A stretch of 64,000 nt of DNA, from the NCBI RefSeq assembly GCF_000422905.1, contig NZ_AUGY01000036.1, positions 1 through 64,000 of the forward strand, given 5' to 3'. Shown in pieces: positions 8,832 to 17,132 of this stretch. The stretch is from Paenibacillus alginolyticus DSM 5050 = NBRC 15375. GTDB lineage: Bacteria > Bacillota > Bacilli > Paenibacillales > NBRC-103111. Position numbers and translations under genes: made by a program. The notes beneath the pieces are model-generated. The model had not been told where the DNA came from and did no database searches. It worked only from the letters and a program-made list of their open reading frames with translations. Each line of letters begins with the position of its first letter. Position 1 is the stretch's first letter.

Positions 8832-9302
8832 ATGCATATTCATAAACTTGAGAAAATTTGGCTAACGATTGGCATCAGCATGCTGTTCGTATTCCTTGGC
8901 GTTTTGGGTGTTTCTGCGTTTGCCATGGGGGTGAAACCGCCAAGTGAGCATCATCATCGGATTGATCCTGCGAAAGTAGCAGAGACAGCACCCTTTGACA
9001 AACTCGGATTGTATAAGACTGGAGAAAAAGAATACGAAGCGGTGATGACTGCTTTTACATTCGGATATGCCCCAGACAAAATGGAAGTGCCTGTTGGTGC
9101 AACGATTAAGTTCGTAGTAACGAGCCAGGATGTCGTCCACGGATTCGAAATTCCAGGAACGAACGTAAATATGATGATTGTTCCAGGCGAAATCAGCCAA
9201 GTGACGCATACGTTTACGAAACCAGGCGAGTACCTAATTTTGTGCAACGAATATTGCGGTGGAGCGCATGAATATATGAAAACGACGATTATCGTGAAAT
9301 GA
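8832..9302 (+). CDS. cbaB: Cytochrome c oxidase subunit II, ba3 type (CuA domain)
   Basis: A 156-residue subunit with one N-terminal membrane helix (about residues 10-32) and an extracytoplasmic cupredoxin domain. The CuA ligands are visible: VVHGFEIPG supplies the first histidine, and CNEYCGGAHEYM near residues 137-148 supplies two cysteines, a histidine and a methionine. The short length and single helix are typical of ba3 (B-family) oxidases rather than the two-helix A-family. It accepts electrons from cytochrome c and passes them to subunit I. It lies between subunit IIa and subunit I in one operon. Confidence 0.94.
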   Translation: MHIHKLEKIWLTIGISMLFVFLGVLGVSAFAMGVKPPSEHHHRIDPAKVAETAPFDKLGLYKTGEKEYEAVMTAFTFGYAPDKMEVPVGATIKFVVTSQDVVHGFEIPGTNVNMMIVPGEISQVTHTFTKPGEYLILCNEYCGGAHEYMKTTIIVK

Positions 9303-9333
9303 CGGGAAGAAGCACAGAAGGGTGGAAGTCTGC

Positions 9334-10998
9334 ATGAAGAAAGGACAATTGGAATTGTTTGAAAATAAATTCGATCTCAAAGACGGGAAGCTGGTCGTTG
9401 CACACATCATCGTGGCTTTCCTTGCACTTCTCATCGGAGGGATCGCGGGGCTGCTGCAAACGTTAGTGAAGAGCGGGACGGTCAAGCTGCCATACGGAAT
9501 TGGTTATTATGAACTGCTGACTGCGCATGGCGTGTTGATGGCGATCGTATTTACGACCTATTTTATTATAGGTTTTCTATACTCTGGCATTTCATACACG
9601 TTAGGCGGAAAGCTGCTTCCGATTGTTCATCGCATGGGATGGCTTGGATTTGCTTTCATGACGGTGGGAACAGCCCTTGGGGTAGCGATGGTTTTGACAG
9701 GAAAAGCGAGCGTGCTGTATACGTTCTATGCGCCCATGAAAGCTTCTCCTTACTTTTACATTGGATTAGCCCTATTGGTGGTAGGAAGCTGGATTAGCGG
9801 GTGGGGCATCTTCTATCAACTGAAGTATTGGAAAAAGACGCATCAAGGCAAGATCTCTCCGTTGTTTGCATTCATGGCGGTCATCACGTTCCTTATGTGG
9901 CAAATTGCTACCATCGGGGTTGCTGCTGAGGTGTTGATTCAGCTCATTCCATGGTCTTTCGGATGGGTGGAAACGATTAACGTGATGCTCAGCCGTACCC
10001 TGTTCTGGTACTTCGGCCATCCGCTCGTGTATTTCTGGTTAATGCCTGCGTACATGTGCTGGTATGTCATTATTCCAAAAATTATCGGAGGCAAAATCTA
10101 CAGTGACGCGCTCGCCAGATTATCCTTTGTCCTCCTCCTGTTATTTTCCATTCCTGTTGGCTTTCATCATCAATTGATGGAGCCGGGTATTAGCTCATTC
10201 TGGAAGTACCTGCAGGTCGTCTTGACCTTCATGGTGGTTGTTCCGTCGCTGATGACCGCGTTCTCGTTATTTGCAACTTTTGAGCTCAATGGTCGTGCCA
10301 AAGGAGCTACTGGGCTGTTCGGTTGGATAAAGGTCATGCCATGGAAAGATGTGCGATTCTTCGCGCCATTCCTAGGTATGCTGATCTTTATTCCAGCTGG
10401 CGCAGGCGGATTAATCAATGCAAGTAATCAAATGAACGCGGTGGTTCATAATACGTTATGGGTAACAGGGAACTTTCATTTGACCGTTGCGACGAGTGTA
10501 GCGCTCACGTTCTTCGGAATTACGTACTGGCTGCTTCCAGCCGTAACGGGCCGTGTGCTGACTAAGCGCATGAATAAGCTTGGGATTATTCAAGCGATCA
10601 TTTGGTGCGCGGGCATGTTCTTTATGTCAGGTGCGATGCATCTCGTCGGACTATTCGGTTCACCACGAAGAATGGCATTCACGACCTATGAGGGAAATGC
10701 GGATGCGGCAGGCTGGATGCCCTACTATGTATTCATGGCTATTGGCGGCACTATATTATTCATTGGCGTATTGTTGATGGTGTACAATGTCTTCGCCCTG
10801 CTTCGGGCGCCAAAAGGTGTGACAGAGTATCCAATCGGCGAAGCGATGGAACAAGCGGAAGCGACTCCGGCTTACTTGGATCGTTGGAGTGTGTGGATTA
10901 GCTTGTCGGTGGCGCTGATATTGATTGCTTATACAGTACCGTTAATGGATATGATTATGCATCCTGGCGTCGGTTCCAAAGGGTTTGTCACTTGGTAA
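9334..10998 (+). CDS. cbaA: Cytochrome c oxidase subunit I, ba3 type
   Basis: The catalytic haem-copper subunit, 554 residues from ATG 9334 with about 13 membrane helices. AHGVLMAIVFTTYF near residue 60 carries a haem-ligand histidine. WYFGHPLVYFWLMPAYMCWY near 230 carries the CuB histidine and the tyrosine of the H-x3-Y cross-link. HHQLMEPG near 280 carries the paired CuB histidines, and NFHLTVATSVAL near 389 the haem histidines. It reduces O2 to water with proton pumping and, as a ba3 enzyme, probably has high O2 affinity. The site AAGGGTGG precedes the ATG; GTG 9322 would overlap it. A terminator ends the operon. Confidence 0.95.
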   Translation: MKKGQLELFENKFDLKDGKLVVAHIIVAFLALLIGGIAGLLQTLVKSGTVKLPYGIGYYELLTAHGVLMAIVFTTYFIIGFLYSGISYTLGGKLLPIVHRMGWLGFAFMTVGTALGVAMVLTGKASVLYTFYAPMKASPYFYIGLALLVVGSWISGWGIFYQLKYWKKTHQGKISPLFAFMAVITFLMWQIATIGVAAEVLIQLIPWSFGWVETINVMLSRTLFWYFGHPLVYFWLMPAYMCWYVIIPKIIGGKIYSDALARLSFVLLLLFSIPVGFHHQLMEPGISSFWKYLQVVLTFMVVVPSLMTAFSLFATFELNGRAKGATGLFGWIKVMPWKDVRFFAPFLGMLIFIPAGAGGLINASNQMNAVVHNTLWVTGNFHLTVATSVALTFFGITYWLLPAVTGRVLTKRMNKLGIIQAIIWCAGMFFMSGAMHLVGLFGSPRRMAFTTYEGNADAAGWMPYYVFMAIGGTILFIGVLLMVYNVFALLRAPKGVTEYPIGEAMEQAEATPAYLDRWSVWISLSVALILIAYTVPLMDMIMHPGVGSKGFVTW

Positions 10999-11005
10999 AA
11001 GGTAA

Positions 11006-11046
11006 GAAGCACCGGACTTTATGTGAAGTAAAGCTGGTGCTTTTTC
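11006..11046 (+). terminator. Terminator after the ba3 operon
   Basis: AAGCACC (11007-11013) pairs with GGTGCTT (11036-11042), with further pairing inside (GACTTT with AAAG) and TTTTT on the 3' side, eight bases after the oxidase stop. Confidence 0.78.
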
Positions 11047-11089
11047 ACAATGAAGTGAAGCTGGAAAATAGGGACCTGGAGGGGTAACA

Positions 11090-11395
11090 ATGTTTCTAGA
11101 TGTTCGAATGTTCGACGGACAGGTGAATGTAACGCCTAGGGGCAAAATTTATGTGGATGAAGCAACGATCATAAGGGAGAAGCTGTTTCCCTATTTGGAC
11201 AAGGGATGTAAGCAATTTGTTTTTCATTTATGTCATGTGGATTATATCGATAGTTCCGGACTTGGTGTACTGGTTGCGCTTCAGAAGAAAGCTCATCCTA
11301 GCGGCGGAGGGGTGGTCATTCAAGGTCTACAGGGGGATGTCAAAGAACTGTTCGAGCTGACTCGCTTAACGAGTGTTTTTGAGATTTATCCCTGA
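11090..11395 (+). CDS. STAS-domain anti-anti-sigma-like protein
   Basis: A 101-residue single STAS domain, the fold of SpoIIAA/RsbV anti-sigma factor antagonists. The motif YIDSSGLGVLVAL near residue 55 carries the serine that is phosphorylated by a partner anti-sigma kinase in this family. A strong GGAGGGG precedes the ATG. No partner kinase or sigma factor gene is adjacent; the next gene, 54 bases downstream on the same strand, is a PAS-GGDEF-EAL protein, so it may instead be part of a signalling unit with that protein. The binding partner is unknown. Confidence 0.88.
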   Translation: MFLDVRMFDGQVNVTPRGKIYVDEATIIREKLFPYLDKGCKQFVFHLCHVDYIDSSGLGVLVALQKKAHPSGGGVVIQGLQGDVKELFELTRLTSVFEIYP

Positions 11396-11449
11396 TTTAT
11401 CCATATATACATGTGAAGCAAGTCGCTGACCTGGAGGTGATAATCGTAC

Positions 11450-13489
11450 ATGAAAGATAAACTGCGGCTTTATGCACGTGTATTTAACAAAGTTATGGAA
11501 TCCATCATGATTACAGACTCTGGAGGCGTTATCCTATCGGTTAATCCAGCGTTTACAACGACAACCGGCTATACGGAGGAGGAAGTGGCGGGGCAAACGC
11601 CGCGTATTTTGTATTCCGGCAAACAGAAACCTGAGTTCTATATTCATATGTGGGCAACGATTCATGAAACAGGCGGTTGGAAGGGCGAGATATGGAACCG
11701 AAAGAAGAATGGGGAGCTATATCTCGAATGGCTGACGATTAGTGCTGTGAGGGATAAACGTGGCAAAATATCTAACTATGTAGGTATTTTCATGGACATA
11801 ACGGAGCGGAAGAAGTCAGAGAAGAAACTGCAGCTGCATGCTAGAGTCTTCGAAACCGCGAGTGAAGGGATTATGATTACGGATACGAAAGGAACGATAT
11901 TATCGGTCAATCCGGCATTTTCCGAAACAACTGGCTTTACGGAAGCTGAGGCTTTAGGTCGAACCCCGCGCATGCTGCATTCCGGCGTGCAGGATGCCGA
12001 ATTTTATATTCAAATGTGGGCATCGATTCATGAAAAGGGCAGCTGGCAGGGCGAGGTCTGGAATAAGCGAAAGAATGGGGAAATCTACCCGGAATGGCTG
12101 ACGATTAATACCGTTAGGAATGAGAACGGCAAAATCTCCAATTATGTCGGGGTTTTCACGGATATTACAGAACGTAAACTGTCGGAAGAGAACTTAAAAT
12201 ATTTGGCTCATTACGATGTATTGACCGGGCTCCCGAATCGATTCTTATTTCATGACCGACTGAGTCATGCGATTGCGCAGGCCAATCGTCAGGGCCACTG
12301 GGCTGCCTTGATGTTTATTGACCTCGACCATTTCAAACTGATTAATGATACATTGGGACATGCAGTTGGAGATCAACTGCTCCAGAACGCCAGCAAACGG
12401 CTGGAGAGCTGCGTTCGAACCAGCGATACGGTATCACGACTGGGTGGCGATGAATTTACGGTCATTCTACCCCACATTGATGAAACCGAAGATGCGCTGC
12501 TTGTAGCACAGAAAATACTGGAGGAGCTAGCCCTTCCTTTCTTGATAGCCGAACAGGAACTGTTTATTACGGCAAGTATTGGAATCAGCATATATCCTTT
12601 CAATGGAGCAGATAGCGAAACCCTAATCAAACAAGCCGATTCGGCCATGTATCGAGCCAAGGAACAGTCCAACAATTATCAGCTGTACACTTCGAATATG
12701 AACGCAACCTTCTACCGGAAAATGAAACTGGAAAACGGGCTGCGAAAAGCAATGGAGAAAGATCAATTAAGAATTGTGTACCAGCCGCAAATGGACATTC
12801 GAACGGGCCAGATCAACGGTATAGAAGCCTTGCTTCGCTGGCAGCATCCCGAGATGGGAATGGTATCGCCGAATGAATTTATTCAGATCGTAGAAGAAAA
12901 TGGACAAATTGTCGAAATCGGAGAATGGGTGCTGCGCAAGGTTTGTGAGCAGAACAAGGCCTGGCAATCCGCAGGCTATCCTCCCTTGAAATGTGCCATC
13001 AATCTGTCGCCCCGACAGTTCAAGAATAAGAATTTGATTGAAACGGTCAAGCAGATATTGAAGGAAACGGAGCTGGATCCGAGCTATCTATGTTTCGAAA
13101 TTACGGAAAACATCAGCATACACCAAATTGAGTCGGTACTGACGGTTCTGCATGATTTTAAAGAGATCGGGTTGGAGTTAGCCATTGATGATTTTGGCAA
13201 GGGACATTCCGCTTTAAGTTATTTGAAAAAGTATCCCATTGATACATTGAAAATTGATAAATGCTTCGTACAGGGGATTGAAATGGATCGAGGCAACGCA
13301 TCGATTGCCAAGGCTATGATTGATATGGCTCACGGTTTGGGGCTCCGAGTGATTGCCGAGGGCGTGGAAACGGAAGATCAGTTGGCTTTTCTCAAGGACC
13401 TTCATTGTGATTCTATTCAAGGATATTGGTTAAGTCGACCGCTGCCTCCTGAAGGGATTGAATCCTTTTTCATAGCTGACCAAGGTTGA
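11450..13489 (+). CDS. PAS-PAS-GGDEF-EAL cyclic-di-GMP turnover protein
   Basis: A 679-residue soluble protein with two PAS/PAC domains (about residues 5-120 and 128-245), a GGDEF domain (250-415) and an EAL domain (425-675). SRLGGDEF near residue 330 is the intact cyclase motif, preceded by RTSD at the correct five-residue spacing for the inhibitory c-di-GMP site. IEALLRW near 456, INLSPRQF, FEITEN and DDFGKG supply the phosphodiesterase metal residues, so both activities look possible. The two PAS domains are strikingly alike and share the W-x-G-E-x-W-N-x-K-x-N-G-E pattern of Aer/NifL-type PAS domains that bind flavin. A perfect GGAGGTGAT precedes the ATG. The location amid oxygen-regulated genes suggests redox control of c-di-GMP. 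Confidence 0.92.
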   Translation: MKDKLRLYARVFNKVMESIMITDSGGVILSVNPAFTTTTGYTEEEVAGQTPRILYSGKQKPEFYIHMWATIHETGGWKGEIWNRKKNGELYLEWLTISAVRDKRGKISNYVGIFMDITERKKSEKKLQLHARVFETASEGIMITDTKGTILSVNPAFSETTGFTEAEALGRTPRMLHSGVQDAEFYIQMWASIHEKGSWQGEVWNKRKNGEIYPEWLTINTVRNENGKISNYVGVFTDITERKLSEENLKYLAHYDVLTGLPNRFLFHDRLSHAIAQANRQGHWAALMFIDLDHFKLINDTLGHAVGDQLLQNASKRLESCVRTSDTVSRLGGDEFTVILPHIDETEDALLVAQKILEELALPFLIAEQELFITASIGISIYPFNGADSETLIKQADSAMYRAKEQSNNYQLYTSNMNATFYRKMKLENGLRKAMEKDQLRIVYQPQMDIRTGQINGIEALLRWQHPEMGMVSPNEFIQIVEENGQIVEIGEWVLRKVCEQNKAWQSAGYPPLKCAINLSPRQFKNKNLIETVKQILKETELDPSYLCFEITENISIHQIESVLTVLHDFKEIGLELAIDDFGKGHSALSYLKKYPIDTLKIDKCFVQGIEMDRGNASIAKAMIDMAHGLGLRVIAEGVETEDQLAFLKDLHCDSIQGYWLSRPLPPEGIESFFIADQG

Positions 13490-13505
13490 ACCAGCGTATG
13501 ATAAA

Positions 13506-13549
13506 AGCCTTCCTACATGCTTCAGCAGTGCATGTAGGAAGGCTATTTC
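13506..13549. terminator. Bidirectional terminator
   Basis: A perfect 15-bp stem AGCCTTCCTACATGC (13506-13520) with its complement (13530-13544) sits between the convergent GGDEF-EAL and chemoreceptor genes. The minus strand side reads TTTTAT, the plus side ATTT. Confidence 0.85.
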
Positions 13550-13567
13550 CAAAGACAGAGACCGATT

Positions 13568-14851
13568 TCATCTCACTTTGAAGATTTCAATTTGTTTCTT
13601 TAAACTTGCGGATTGATCTCTCAATACATCGGAGGATGCAGCGATTTCCTCCATCACGGCCGTCTGTTCCTGTGTTGAAGCGAATACGCCTTTCGCGCCT
13701 AAAGAGATTTTGGCAGCAATGTCGGTGACATCTCGAGCTTCGTTCAAGGTGAGCTGTACTTGATCCGCTTGGCTTGCGACCATGGATGCAATATGATCCA
13801 CGAGTTGATCGACCTGATTAGCTTCACCAACAATACTTTGAAGTGCTGAAGCGGTTGTCTCCCCATTGGCGGCTTCTTTATTGACCATTTCGAATTGTTG
13901 TGTAATTTTGAAGACGACATTCTTGACCTCAGACTGAATTTGATCGATAAGCTGATTAATGTCATGAACCGCCTGCGAACTTTGCTCGGCAAGTTTCTTC
14001 ACTTCACCCGCCACTACGGCAAAGCCTTTGCCGTGCTCGCCGGCTCTCGCAGCCTCAATGGAAGCATTCAAGGCTAATAAATGCGTTTGATTGGCGAATT
14101 CACCAACAACGCTCGAAATCTCGCTGATTTGCTTCGCATTGCTTTCCAGAAGCCGCACGGTATGTATAGATTCTTGATTAGAAATCGCAAGGCTTTGCAT
14201 CCCATTAACTAAAGACTGAATCACTCTTGCACTATCCTTAATGGTAATAATCATTTGCGTCGTTAAATGCCGAGCCTCGTGGGCTTCTTTATTGATCTCA
14301 TCCGTGGTTCTCATGATTTGTTCGACGGACATGAACATGGCTTCGGAGGATTTTGATTGCTGTTCAGCTCCATGGGAGATGTCTTCAATCGTCGTTGTTA
14401 TCAGTTCCACATGAGCTGCTGCATGTCCAATCGCTGATCTCAATTCATCCACATGCATATCGGTTCCTATGAAGTTGATAGAAATTCCATCAATGATTTC
14501 TCTCAAATTTCCGATCATCATCGAGAAAGAAAGGCTAAGTGCTCTTAATTCATCATCAGATTTGCTTGGAGTAATCGTAATTTGCAAATTACCTGCCGAA
14601 GCCTCGTTAGCTGCGTTTGTAAGCTGCAGCAGGGGTTTAATGAACCATTTTGCCGCAATCCATCCCAGAAATCCTGTCCAGAAAATACCCAAAGAAAGGG
14701 TGATCCAGATGAACAGCCAATCCGGCATGTAATCTTTAAATAAACCTTGGAGGGTAAAAATAAAAAAAGCACTTGTCCCATAGGTTACGGTGGATACTAA
14801 CGTGATGCCAAGTACCATTTTCTTGACTATGCTCAATTTAAATTTCTTCAT
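13568..14851 (-). CDS. Methyl-accepting chemotaxis protein with almost no external sensor domain
   Basis: A 427-residue chemoreceptor. Two membrane helices (about residues 12-35 and 42-66) are separated by only a handful of residues. They are followed by a HAMP domain (about 68-125) and a cytoplasmic signalling domain with the near-invariant hairpin tip [21 protein letters not shown] near 290. With no room for an extracellular ligand domain, it must sense through the membrane, the HAMP region or a partner. The start is 72 bases from a shared Fnr box (14940-14955) that has a TATATT at the class II distance on this strand, so it is probably made when oxygen is low. It contains no PAS or haem-binding globin domain. 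Confidence 0.9.
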   Translation of the reverse strand: MKKFKLSIVKKMVLGITLVSTVTYGTSAFFIFTLQGLFKDYMPDWLFIWITLSLGIFWTGFLGWIAAKWFIKPLLQLTNAANEASAGNLQITITPSKSDDELRALSLSFSMMIGNLREIIDGISINFIGTDMHVDELRSAIGHAAAHVELITTTIEDISHGAEQQSKSSEAMFMSVEQIMRTTDEINKEAHEARHLTTQMIITIKDSARVIQSLVNGMQSLAISNQESIHTVRLLESNAKQISEISSVVGEFANQTHLLALNASIEAARAGEHGKGFAVVAGEVKKLAEQSSQAVHDINQLIDQIQSEVKNVVFKITQQFEMVNKEAANGETTASALQSIVGEANQVDQLVDHIASMVASQADQVQLTLNEARDVTDIAAKISLGAKGVFASTQEQTAVMEEIAASSDVLRDQSASLKKQIEIFKVR

Positions 14852-14912
14852 CTTCGTCAGTCCCCATTCTGCCTTTTTCTGTGATGATTTCTTTCAATAA
14901 GTACTTTCCAAA

Positions 14913-14981
14913 AATATAGCAGAATCTTGAAAACGTAGATGTGATGTTTCTCACAGCGATAATCAGCAAAGCATTTATACT
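14913..14981. promoter_or_regulatory. Bidirectional Fnr-dependent promoter (chemoreceptor and hemerythrin)
   Basis: A perfect TGTGA-TGTTTC-TCACA lies at 14940-14955. On the plus strand TATACT (14976-14981) gives a centre at about -40.5 for the hemerythrin gene. On the minus strand TATATT (complement of 14913-14918) gives -41.5 for the chemoreceptor. One palindrome can therefore activate both divergent genes. Confidence 0.75.
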
Positions 14982-15019
14982 AGATATAGAAGCAAAAGAC
15001 GTATGTTGGAGGGATGAAT

Positions 15020-15562
15020 ATGGCACCACTTTCAATAACCTATATGTTGGGAATAGCCTCATCCAACCCAGATGAACTTGATTTTGCCACGGATCGTCTG
15101 AAGGAAGAGCATAACCAATTAAGACAGCAGCTAAAGGCTCTCGAACATAGCGCTAAGGAAGTGAGCCTGCTGGATGATCCTGCGGAGGGCGTTCAGGTCT
15201 TGCAGCAACTAAGGCAGCAAACCGCTGATTTTGTGGAGGCACTGGAGCGCCACGCGGAATGGGAGGACCAGGAGCTGTTTCCCTTTCTGCTTGATTATTT
15301 TCATCGACAATCGGCTCCATCGATCACTCCCTCCTTTTGGGTGCTGGAAAAGGATCACCAGCTGGCGATTTCATTTATCCAGACCTTCCATGAAGCCATC
15401 ATCGATTTAACGCCAATTGTCATCAAAAAACAGCTGATTGAGGCTGCGGCACATCTCATACAGGCCTGTTTAATCTTAAATGATCACTTTACGATGGAAG
15501 AACAGCTCGTAATTCCTTTAACGGAAAAAGTGCTTACGGACCTTGAATCCTTCTTTTCCTAG
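15020..15562 (+). CDS. Hemerythrin HHE-domain protein
   Basis: A 180-residue cytoplasmic four-helix-bundle protein with the di-iron ligand pattern of hemerythrins: KEEHNQL near residue 28, RHAEWEDQELFPFL near 78, EKDHQLA near 110 and LNDHFTMEEQLVIPL near 154. Such proteins bind O2, NO or handle iron-sulfur repair. ATG 15020 follows GGAGGG by six bases; ATG 15014 abuts it. The upstream Fnr box and -10 indicate low-oxygen expression, and fnr itself follows in the opposite direction. A role in O2 or NO binding or sensing is an inference. Confidence 0.9.
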   Translation: MAPLSITYMLGIASSNPDELDFATDRLKEEHNQLRQQLKALEHSAKEVSLLDDPAEGVQVLQQLRQQTADFVEALERHAEWEDQELFPFLLDYFHRQSAPSITPSFWVLEKDHQLAISFIQTFHEAIIDLTPIVIKKQLIEAAAHLIQACLILNDHFTMEEQLVIPLTEKVLTDLESFFS

Positions 15563-15588
15563 TTTAATGGACCATTTCAAACGGAATG

Positions 15589-16284
15589 TTACATGCGGCA
15601 AATCTCTTTCGGACAGTTTTCGCAGTGGCATACATCGCGGAGATAGGTTAAATCCTTAATCACGATATGGCCATTTTGAATCTCAAGCGCATCTTCCTTC
15701 TTCATATCACTCAACATCCGATTGACACTTTCCCGTGTAGCTCCTATCATATCGGCCATTTCTGTATGATTGATCTTGTAATTGATCAGCGTATGTTCAC
15801 CGTTTGGAACGCCATACGAATTACTAAGTCTGATAAGTAACGAACAGAGTGCGCCTGGTTTTCCGTACATCATCAAATCACGGAACTTCGTTTCGGTCAT
15901 GCGGTGCATAAGCCCCATCCATTTCATAAACTCGATGGCCAAATCCCCATGCTGCCAAAGTAAGACTTCGAGGTCTTTTCGTTGAATGACCCCGATCTCA
16001 CAATCTTCTGTTACTTCTGCACTATAGCTTTGTACAGAGTTCTGAAAGGGATCGATCTGACCGAACAAATCACCAGTCTGATGCAGAGATAGGATAAAGC
16101 TTTTACCCGTTTCCGACAGCTTGGTGATGCGCACTCCGCCTTTCATTACGTAGTACAATTTATCCGCGACATCACCTTCCCAGAACAGATAATCACCTTT
16201 CTCCGCATGTTTCACATACATAATGCTTTGTAATTTATGGAAATTCTCTTCAGAAAAAAAGGCGAGAATACCGTTAATAGCCAT
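15589..16284 (-). CDS. fnr: Fnr, Bacillus-type oxygen-sensing Crp/Fnr regulator
   Basis: A 231-residue Crp/Fnr-family regulator: cyclic-nucleotide-binding-like domain (about 5-115), dimer helix, and a winged HTH with MIGATRESVNRMLSDMKK near residue 180 as recognition helix. The C-terminus ends CHCENCPKEICRM. The C-x2-C-x4-C spacing, with an aspartate in FRDLMMYGKPGAL (residue 136), matches the three cysteines and one aspartate that hold the [4Fe-4S] cluster of B. subtilis Fnr. It should therefore bind TGTGA-N6-TCACA when oxygen is absent. ATG 16284 lies nine bases after GAGGAG; the TTG at 16293 is too close. Fnr boxes occur at four sites nearby, one in its own upstream region. Confidence 0.93.
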   Translation of the reverse strand: MAINGILAFFSEENFHKLQSIMYVKHAEKGDYLFWEGDVADKLYYVMKGGVRITKLSETGKSFILSLHQTGDLFGQIDPFQNSVQSYSAEVTEDCEIGVIQRKDLEVLLWQHGDLAIEFMKWMGLMHRMTETKFRDLMMYGKPGALCSLLIRLSNSYGVPNGEHTLINYKINHTEMADMIGATRESVNRMLSDMKKEDALEIQNGHIVIKDLTYLRDVCHCENCPKEICRM

Positions 16285-16391
16285 CTGTACCAACTCCTCA
16301 ACGTTTCTTTGTTATCTCTATCTTAACGGGTTCAGACGGTTTTGTTTATCGGGAGTTCTGCTGATCTTTGGGGGGGAAACTCCCTATTTGG

Positions 16392-16407
16392 TGTGAGATA
16401 AATCACA
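16392..16407. promoter_or_regulatory. Fnr box between fnr and the nreA-like gene
   Basis: A perfect TGTGA-GATAAA-TCACA palindrome, 107 bases upstream of fnr and 170 upstream of the GAF gene. Unlike the other boxes, neither strand has a convincing -10 at the class II distance, so it may act in autoregulation or from a distance. Confidence 0.7.
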
Positions 16408-16468
16408 AGTTAATCCCTTACTTTCCTGATGACTCCTGAGGTAATTTGCAGGTGAAATCGCGCAATGT

Positions 16469-16526
16469 CCTGATTGCTAAATCAGGGTTTTCCCTGACAT
16501 ACAAGATGAGTGGAAACGTCTACAAT
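16469..16526 (+). promoter_or_regulatory. Putative promoter and NreC-like site for the nreABC-like operon
   Basis: Two overlapping palindromes lie here: CCTGATTGCTAAATCAGG (16469-16486) and TCAGGGTTTTCCCTGA (16482-16497). The core GGG-N4-CCC of the second resembles the TAGGG-N4-CCCTA site I recall for staphylococcal NreC. A -10-like TACAAT at 16521-16526 puts its centre (16489.5) at about -43. Autoregulation by the response regulator is inferred. Confidence 0.55.
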
Positions 16527-16577
16527 GTTAATTAAAATAAATCGGCTCTGGTGCGTAAGGAAATGGAGGTGGCCTAT

Positions 16578-17042
16578 ATGGCTCATAGGGATGCAAACAT
16601 CATAGAAGAGCTGGAGCGTTTGCGAAGCCTAACGTCAAGTGATTTTATCGCACTGGCGCCATTGCATGACAAAGCCGAGCGCATTCGTTGGAGGTATGCT
16701 TCAGGCAGCAGGAATGAACGCTATCAGCAAATGGTGATTAAATCAGGCCAAGGATTAGCGGGTTCCGTCCTGCGCCTAGGCAGATGGGTGAAGCTCGATG
16801 ACTCGCATCCTGATTCGGATCAAGTGCGACGTAGTTGCCCTGTCCTACTTGCCGAGCAACTGCAGACAGCAGCTGTATTTCCAATTTTGACGGATTCCGA
16901 TAATCTCTTGATAAAAGGCTTGCTGTTCATTGGCAAAAGAACACAGCCCAGATATACGGAGGCCGAGCTCCTTGTCGTTCAGGAAGGTCTTCCTACGCTG
17001 GCTTGGTATCTGAAGGAGAATACAGGGGAAATAGCAAAATGA
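16578..17042 (+). CDS. NreA-like GAF-domain protein
   Basis: A 154-residue protein made of one GAF domain, with IRWRYASGSRNERYQQM near residue 29 and SGQGLAGSVLRLGR near 50, the same pattern as staphylococcal NreA. NreA binds nitrate and restrains the sensor kinase NreB. ATG 16578 follows GGAGGT at a good distance, whereas the upstream GTG 16551 lacks one. It heads an apparent operon with a NarL-type response regulator (90 bases downstream) and a HisKA_3 kinase. Nitrate binding is an inference from family and order. No nitrate reductase gene lies in the window. Confidence 0.82.
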   Translation: MAHRDANIIEELERLRSLTSSDFIALAPLHDKAERIRWRYASGSRNERYQQMVIKSGQGLAGSVLRLGRWVKLDDSHPDSDQVRRSCPVLLAEQLQTAAVFPILTDSDNLLIKGLLFIGKRTQPRYTEAELLVVQEGLPTLAWYLKENTGEIAK

Positions 17043-17132
17043 GTTCCATTACTGGAATTCATTTTATTTGTTATTAGTAATACAATAGGAGTAATGATAG
17101 GGTAGTTCTAGCCGATTTATTGGAGGATGGGT

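Noticed and set aside
16371..16385. Second NreC-like site near GGGGGGAAACTCCCTA
   Set aside because: The spacer between GGG and CCC is five bases rather than four, and the G-run allows many pairings.
16365..16434. Class II promoters on either side of the Fnr box at 16392
   Set aside because: The hexamers at the expected distance (CAAAGA on the minus strand, ATGACT on the plus strand) do not resemble TATAAT, so only the box itself is claimed.
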